Shown: piece after piece, positions 59,582-64,000 of the stretch
Layout: each line of letters starts with the position of its first letter
How positions within the stretch are numbered: the stretch's first letter is position 1
DNA from: Nematostella vectensis
Lineage: Eukaryota; Cnidaria; Anthozoa; Actiniaria; Edwardsiidae
Length of the DNA stretch: 64,000 bases
Assembly (NCBI RefSeq): GCF_932526225.1
Contig: NC_064046.1
Location: 2,046,001 to 2,110,000, forward strand
Direction of reading: 5' to 3'
The notes under the pieces: generated by a model
What the model saw: only the letters and a program-made list of their open reading frames with translations
Database searches by the model: none
Told to the model about the DNA's origin: nothing
Position numbers and translations under genes: made by a program

Positions 59582-60326
59582 GATCTATGTTCATCAGTAA
59601 GAGTTTACAAAAGCAGTTATAGCTGTTAGGTACCATGCAAAAGCATGAAAAATTAATCGCTTGGTAGGCGCTCAAAAACGTGAAGAAACGCACGACTTTT
59701 AGGAAATACACTTCAAAATAGAAAGACCAGTTATATACGATATAACTGGCCACAAGCTCTGTGTAAGGAAAGACACGTTTTGTATGGTGTTATGGGCCAT
59801 GAGTGTCAGTGGCAGGTACCGTTTACAAGCATGGCTGGTTTCTCAGGAAAATATTGTTGTAAAAAGGCGGGAATTATCTAGGCGGAAACACGGGGTTTAA
59901 TGTTTTTCTTTTATTTCCCTCATCCACACCAATCTATAGCCTCCTTCGCAGGCATTGGGTGTTATTTACTTGTGAATTAGGGTTCTGTGGCGAGTTGAAC
60001 CACTTACCCAGGCCCTTTCTTGAACACGCCACATGAAGCCCGAAATCGAAAAAAACTTTTTCCACTGTTAATCAATCTAGTATACTTGTGACAACTGCAA
60101 TGGAAAGGTAGAAGAAAGAGTTTTTTTCTCTTAAAAAAAGTCCACGAGAATTTCGGGGTCAAGACAAAATTAAGAAAAAGGTAGAATGTTTGTTAAAAGT
60201 TAATGATATGAAATGATTCGTAAGAAAGCCTTAAAGTCTCTTTACTTAGTTTCTGTTAAAGCAAACTGTATAGCGAACATCTTTTGCTAGACCCCACGTG
60301 TTTTTTTCTACAGGAATCCCCTATTT
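59582..60326. other. Spacer between GPCR 3' end and P4HTM start
   Basis: 745 bp with both genes on the minus strand; it should hold the GPCR 3' UTR and P4HTM promoter. No motif stands out. Confidence 0.5.
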
Positions 60327-61418
60327 TCATAATCGCTTATCGACTTTCCTTTTATCACTCGTACGCAAGTCACCACAGGAATCCCGTGAGCTCTTAGCAA
60401 AGTGAAACCTTCGTAGCCTTGGTGTACACTGACCGTCCTGAGTCAGTGACGCGACGCTTCCCGGCGTCCTTAGCGAGCTTCTTCCGGCTAGAATCCTATC
60501 TATTTCCTTTCTAAAGTCTTTCTTCTGCAGCGCGTACACTATAGGATCTGTCATAGAATGACCCTTGAGAAGTAGTCTAGAGATGTAAACAACGTGTTCA
60601 GGGACAGAGCAACTAACAAACGCACCACAGACTTCTCGGTAAGCGGCTATACCCCAACAAACCACAAACAGGGGGATAACAACGCAAAACACCTTGACAG
60701 TTGAACCAACATGGCGAGTCCTAGCCTTATAGTTGTTATTCGCGTTGTTTACGGACGATAGTTTAGGGTAGAACTCCCCAATGTTTCTCGAGTGCCGGCA
60801 GGCAATGTGGAAAATATGCGCGTAAGCAATTAGCATAAGTAGACAAGGAAGTATTTCGAAGATGGATATTTGCAGCCCCAAGGAGATTTTATGAGCCTTG
60901 ACTCTTCGTTTCCCTGTGAGACCATATTCTATGACGATAGGGATTATATGGAATAGCAGAGGTCCACACCAGGACGTCACAATAAGGCGATTGATCACAC
61001 GTTTAGACATGTGATCTGAATACCTAAGTGGGCATATAACATAGGTATACCTGTCAAGCGTTATAATGCACAAGTTAGTCACAGAGATATGCAGTAGGAG
61101 GTCATATATGATCTTGTTAACGGTCCAGTCGCTATGGCAACGCAGCCAAGGGCAGAAGAAGCAAATGAAGATGGAAGGGATCATGATGAGCCCGACAGTG
61201 AGGTCAGCGGTTGCTAGCGATAGCAGTAACCAGTTGCTACGATTCTTGTATAGCCGTCGTCGCCTGCAGATGATGATGATAACGAGGAGGTTACAAATTA
61301 GGGTGATGACGCAGGTGAGCCCACTGAGTACCCAATAGTACAGCGGTGTATCTGGCGGGAAGAACGGTGCTTGCGTTGTGGGGAGCGCGCTTGAATTGTC
61401 TGGAGAAACCGCTTGCAT
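60327..61418 (-). CDS. Class A (rhodopsin-like) G-protein-coupled receptor, intronless
   Basis: 363 residues from the ATG at 61418, in a single exon with seven hydrophobic segments. Class A landmarks are N43 in TM1, LATAD with D72 in TM2, DRY at 122-124, P191 in TM5, CW at 254-255 and DPIVY at 291-295 in TM7. The extracellular start has an N-glycosylation site (N8). The tail after TM7 is basic and Ser/Thr-rich. Oddities: the TM6 proline of CWxP is absent, TM7 has Asp for Asn, and the second extracellular loop shows no cysteine, so the usual loop disulphide is probably lacking. The DPxxY and missing-cysteine pattern recalls melanocortin/lipid-type receptors, but many cnidarian expansions share it. 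The ligand cannot be predicted. Confidence 0.9.
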   Translation of the reverse strand: MQAVSPDNSSALPTTQAPFFPPDTPLYYWVLSGLTCVITLICNLLVIIIICRRRRLYKNRSNWLLLSLATADLTVGLIMIPSIFICFFCPWLRCHSDWTVNKIIYDLLLHISVTNLCIITLDRYTYVICPLRYSDHMSKRVINRLIVTSWCGPLLFHIIPIVIEYGLTGKRRVKAHKISLGLQISIFEILPCLLMLIAYAHIFHIACRHSRNIGEFYPKLSSVNNANNNYKARTRHVGSTVKVFCVVIPLFVVCWGIAAYREVCGAFVSCSVPEHVVYISRLLLKGHSMTDPIVYALQKKDFRKEIDRILAGRSSLRTPGSVASLTQDGQCTPRLRRFHFAKSSRDSCGDLRTSDKRKVDKRL

Positions 61419-64000
61419 GTTTATGGATAGCTGCCAAGACAAGAGAAAAATCTATTTATAAATTTGCTTTAGAGGTGTGAGATAGCGTTTGTATATCAGA
61501 TACAAACGTAACTCAATTCGAAATGAGACGTTTAACTTGGGATTAAAACAGAATATATGTGATAAAAACGCTTTGTTTTTCTTTCTTATTGTCTTGCGTG
61601 TGTCCTAAGACAAGAATCAACATACTACGACCCCACACTTGGAATTAAGCCTTCTACTGCTGTTTACTGAAAAACCAACAGCCTCAGTTATTGAGAATGA
61701 ATTAGGGTCAAAGTTAATCTTAGCTTGATACAAATATAGGTGCAAAATGCATTGATAGTCACAATGTCATTAGCGTTTGCATTTATTCTGCTCAGCTGAT
61801 TTTCACGTACTAAGACAAGTTCTTAAAAGAGATTTCAAGGTCTCTTTGAAAAAGAATAGCGTCAACAGCTGGTCAAATCCGTATTTAAGAGTAGCAGTGA
61901 ATTTTATAAAATTATATCTACTGGAAGGTTACACTGCTTAATTATTTCTGTCTAACTTTAGTAATATTCCGGTCAAATTCAAAGGGGTCACGCGAGTAAC
62001 AAAAAGCTTCTTTCAAACCGAATGACTATAAGTAACAACGAAACGAGCGCACAAACCAAGAAAAAACACCTCGATGAGCTTTGAATTTTAGGGTTTATTT
62101 CAGTTATTCATCACGTCAAAAGAAATTGCTTCCGAATAGCAACCCATAGCCCTAAAAGGTGAACTCTTTGCGCTAATTCTCTGGACATACCTTATAGATA
62201 TTTGTTTGCAAATTGTCGCTAAAGCACCGTAGAAACTCTGTTTCCAGGACTGTCACCAACTAGCACTTAGCATTTTAGAAGAGTTAAAAGAGGATAGCTT
62301 TTTTTCTTTTTGAATTTGGGCGTCGGAGATGCCAAGATAAGGGATGCTTTCTTTGTATTAAGGTCTTCAAATAAGCAACGTCTTCTGCAAATCTGCAACG
62401 AAATTAATGTTTACAAATGGGTCAGTGTTTAAAATTTGTTTGATCGAAGTCTTTAGCTAATGTGTTTGCTCACCTGCTACGGCTCTGATAGGTAATTTTT
62501 AGAGCAGAATTATTCTGATTATTGAGGTTCTAATTTGGGGGTTTTGAGAATTTTATGTCAGAATGCGTTGACAGTGAAAACAGTGTGTGGCGTGCATCTG
62601 TCAAAACTGATTTGACAATTGTAGGATCGCGCTAATATTTTTGAAAACTCTACCGAATTATAATTGTCGAATAAGCTATGTGACACTAAAACTTCTAATT
62701 AAAATACATTCTCTGTCAAATATTGATGAATATTGATGGCAGGAAATTCTTATATTTCATTCAACAGCTTTTCACATGGCTTTTCAAATACTTTGATATA
62801 TCCTTGGCATTGGCTAGTAATGTTTTTTTTACCAAGTATAATTGTGTTTACACTGCAGAAATTATTTTTTTCATTCATGGGTATGACTCGTTTAATTACC
62901 AATTTATCAAATTATCAATTGATATTTGAAACATTAATTGCTGTTTTTGGCCTAATACAAGGCACTTTTTCAAAAATAATAATTAAGATATAGTATAATT
63001 GTGTTTACACTGCGGAAATTATTTTTTTCATTCATGGGTGTGACTCGTTTAATTACCCGAAAACAAATGTGGGAAAGTATTGTGTTTGCTTTTAGGTTTA
63101 TTTTCCATCAAGCGACAGACGAGGCGCTTTGTTTTGCTAACTTACGAGGGCAAAAAAACTTTACCCACAGAAGGCCGTGGTATGCGAACTCCGTGTTTTC
63201 GGGGTTTTCGTGCCGGAAAAACTATCAAAGCCTACAGGTAGGCTATATCAATTTCACCCATAGGGCGAAACGCTAATCATACTAATTAAAGAGGTATCCA
63301 GGGAATAATAGTTTTATCAAGGACTTTTCGGAGATTGTTGTCAGTGATAGATTTGTCGGTCTTTTCGGGAACGCCGATCACATCCAGGCTATCCTACTAC
63401 GACATCAATGATGGCATAATTTGATCGATATAGCTTAATATTTTTTTTAAATAATAAGCTAGTGAACACCAAAAATCAAGAACTTTTTGTTTCAATTGAT
63501 ATTTGAAACATTAATTGCTGTTTTTGGCCTAATACAAGGCACTTTTTCAAAAATAATAACATTCGACAAAAAGCATTGCAGAGAATCTTTATACAACAGA
63601 TTATTCCAATTTTGAAAAAAAAATGCTACACCGCCTTGCTTGTAGGGGGGGGGGGGGGGGTGAATAGGTTCGTGGATCGGCGGATTCAGCCCCGAAATTC
63701 TCACGGATTACGGATTTTAATTATTATTTCAGCGGATTGGCGGATTTTAGAAATACGGTGGATCACGGATCTGTTGACAATTTGGGCACGGATTTCGGAT
63801 TTTGACTGCTTTGACTGTCGAATTTCGGGTTTTTAATGAATTTCAATCGGTGCTATTGTTTATCTGTCAAACCATGCGGATCTGAAAATATCTGCGGATC
63901 CACGGATTTCTCTCGAAAACGTTGCGGATCGGCGGATTTACATACCCCTATCCCCCCCCCTTTTTGTAAGGCATTTAAAAACTTACCACCTTTGTAGTAA
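61419..64000. other. Region upstream of the GPCR
   Basis: No gene is recognised. A ~60-bp block (ATTGTGTTTACACTGC) occurs at 62843 and 62999, and another (CAATTGATATTTGAAACATT) at 62918 and 63494. A G run lies at about 63644-63660, followed by a stretch rich in CGGAT to 63940. Confidence 0.6.
62840..63560. repeat. Two interleaved direct-repeat pairs
   Basis: Block 1 (about 62840-62900 and 62997-63058) and block 2 (about 62916-62984 and 63492-63560) are near-identical pairs, suggesting fragments of one repeat family rearranged here. Confidence 0.75.

Overview
The window is nuclear DNA of an invertebrate animal. Genes are split by many short GT-AG-bounded exons, the proteins have animal-type homologues, and introns and spacers are full of inverted-repeat elements, hammerhead-ribozyme repeats and tandem arrays. 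A cnidarian, probably an anthozoan, fits best, but that is inference. No prokaryotic gene organisation is present.

Seven genes are supported. I rebuilt the multi-exon ones by joining exons in phase, and every complete model closes exactly in frame. From left to right: (1) MVD, mevalonate diphosphate decarboxylase, minus strand, cut by the left edge (1-6813). (2) METTL17, mitochondrial ribosome assembly factor, plus strand, 17 exons (7164-16239), divergent from MVD with 350 bp between start codons. (3) TPX2, spindle assembly factor, minus strand, 9 exons (18507-23947). (4) An FG-GAP membrane protein matching plant NERD1, plus strand, 12 exons (24594-33398), divergent from TPX2. (5) An ankyrin-repeat protein, minus strand, one coding exon (40924-42174). 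(6) P4HTM, transmembrane prolyl 4-hydroxylase with EF-hand, minus strand, 12 exons (48169-59581). (7) An intronless class A GPCR, minus strand (60327-61418). The genes are housekeeping or signalling loci and do not form one pathway. What links them locally is the two divergent start regions.

The unusual content is in the repeats. A fold-back element at 44994-45446 carries two opposed copies of a clean type I hammerhead ribozyme, flanked by 42-bp tandem units. P4HTM intron 7 holds a 5'-truncated Penelope-like retroelement with a GIY-YIG endonuclease and two 446-bp inverted arms, each with a hammerhead-like motif. Decayed hammerhead-like motifs recur in METTL17 introns. P4HTM also has tandem arrays in which pieces of its own coding exons, two of them including the 5' splice site, have been multiplied: 4 x 91 bp at exon 3, 5 x 104 bp at exon 11, and about 7 x 80 bp over the stop codon.

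Other repeats include a TTAA-flanked MITE family (seven copies), hAT-like MITEs, a 1.7-kb inverted repeat in the NERD1-like gene, a 43-bp minisatellite in MVD and a 24-bp coding repeat in METTL17. The spacers 33.4-40.9 kb, 42.2-48.1 kb and 61.4-64 kb hold no gene that I can recognise.
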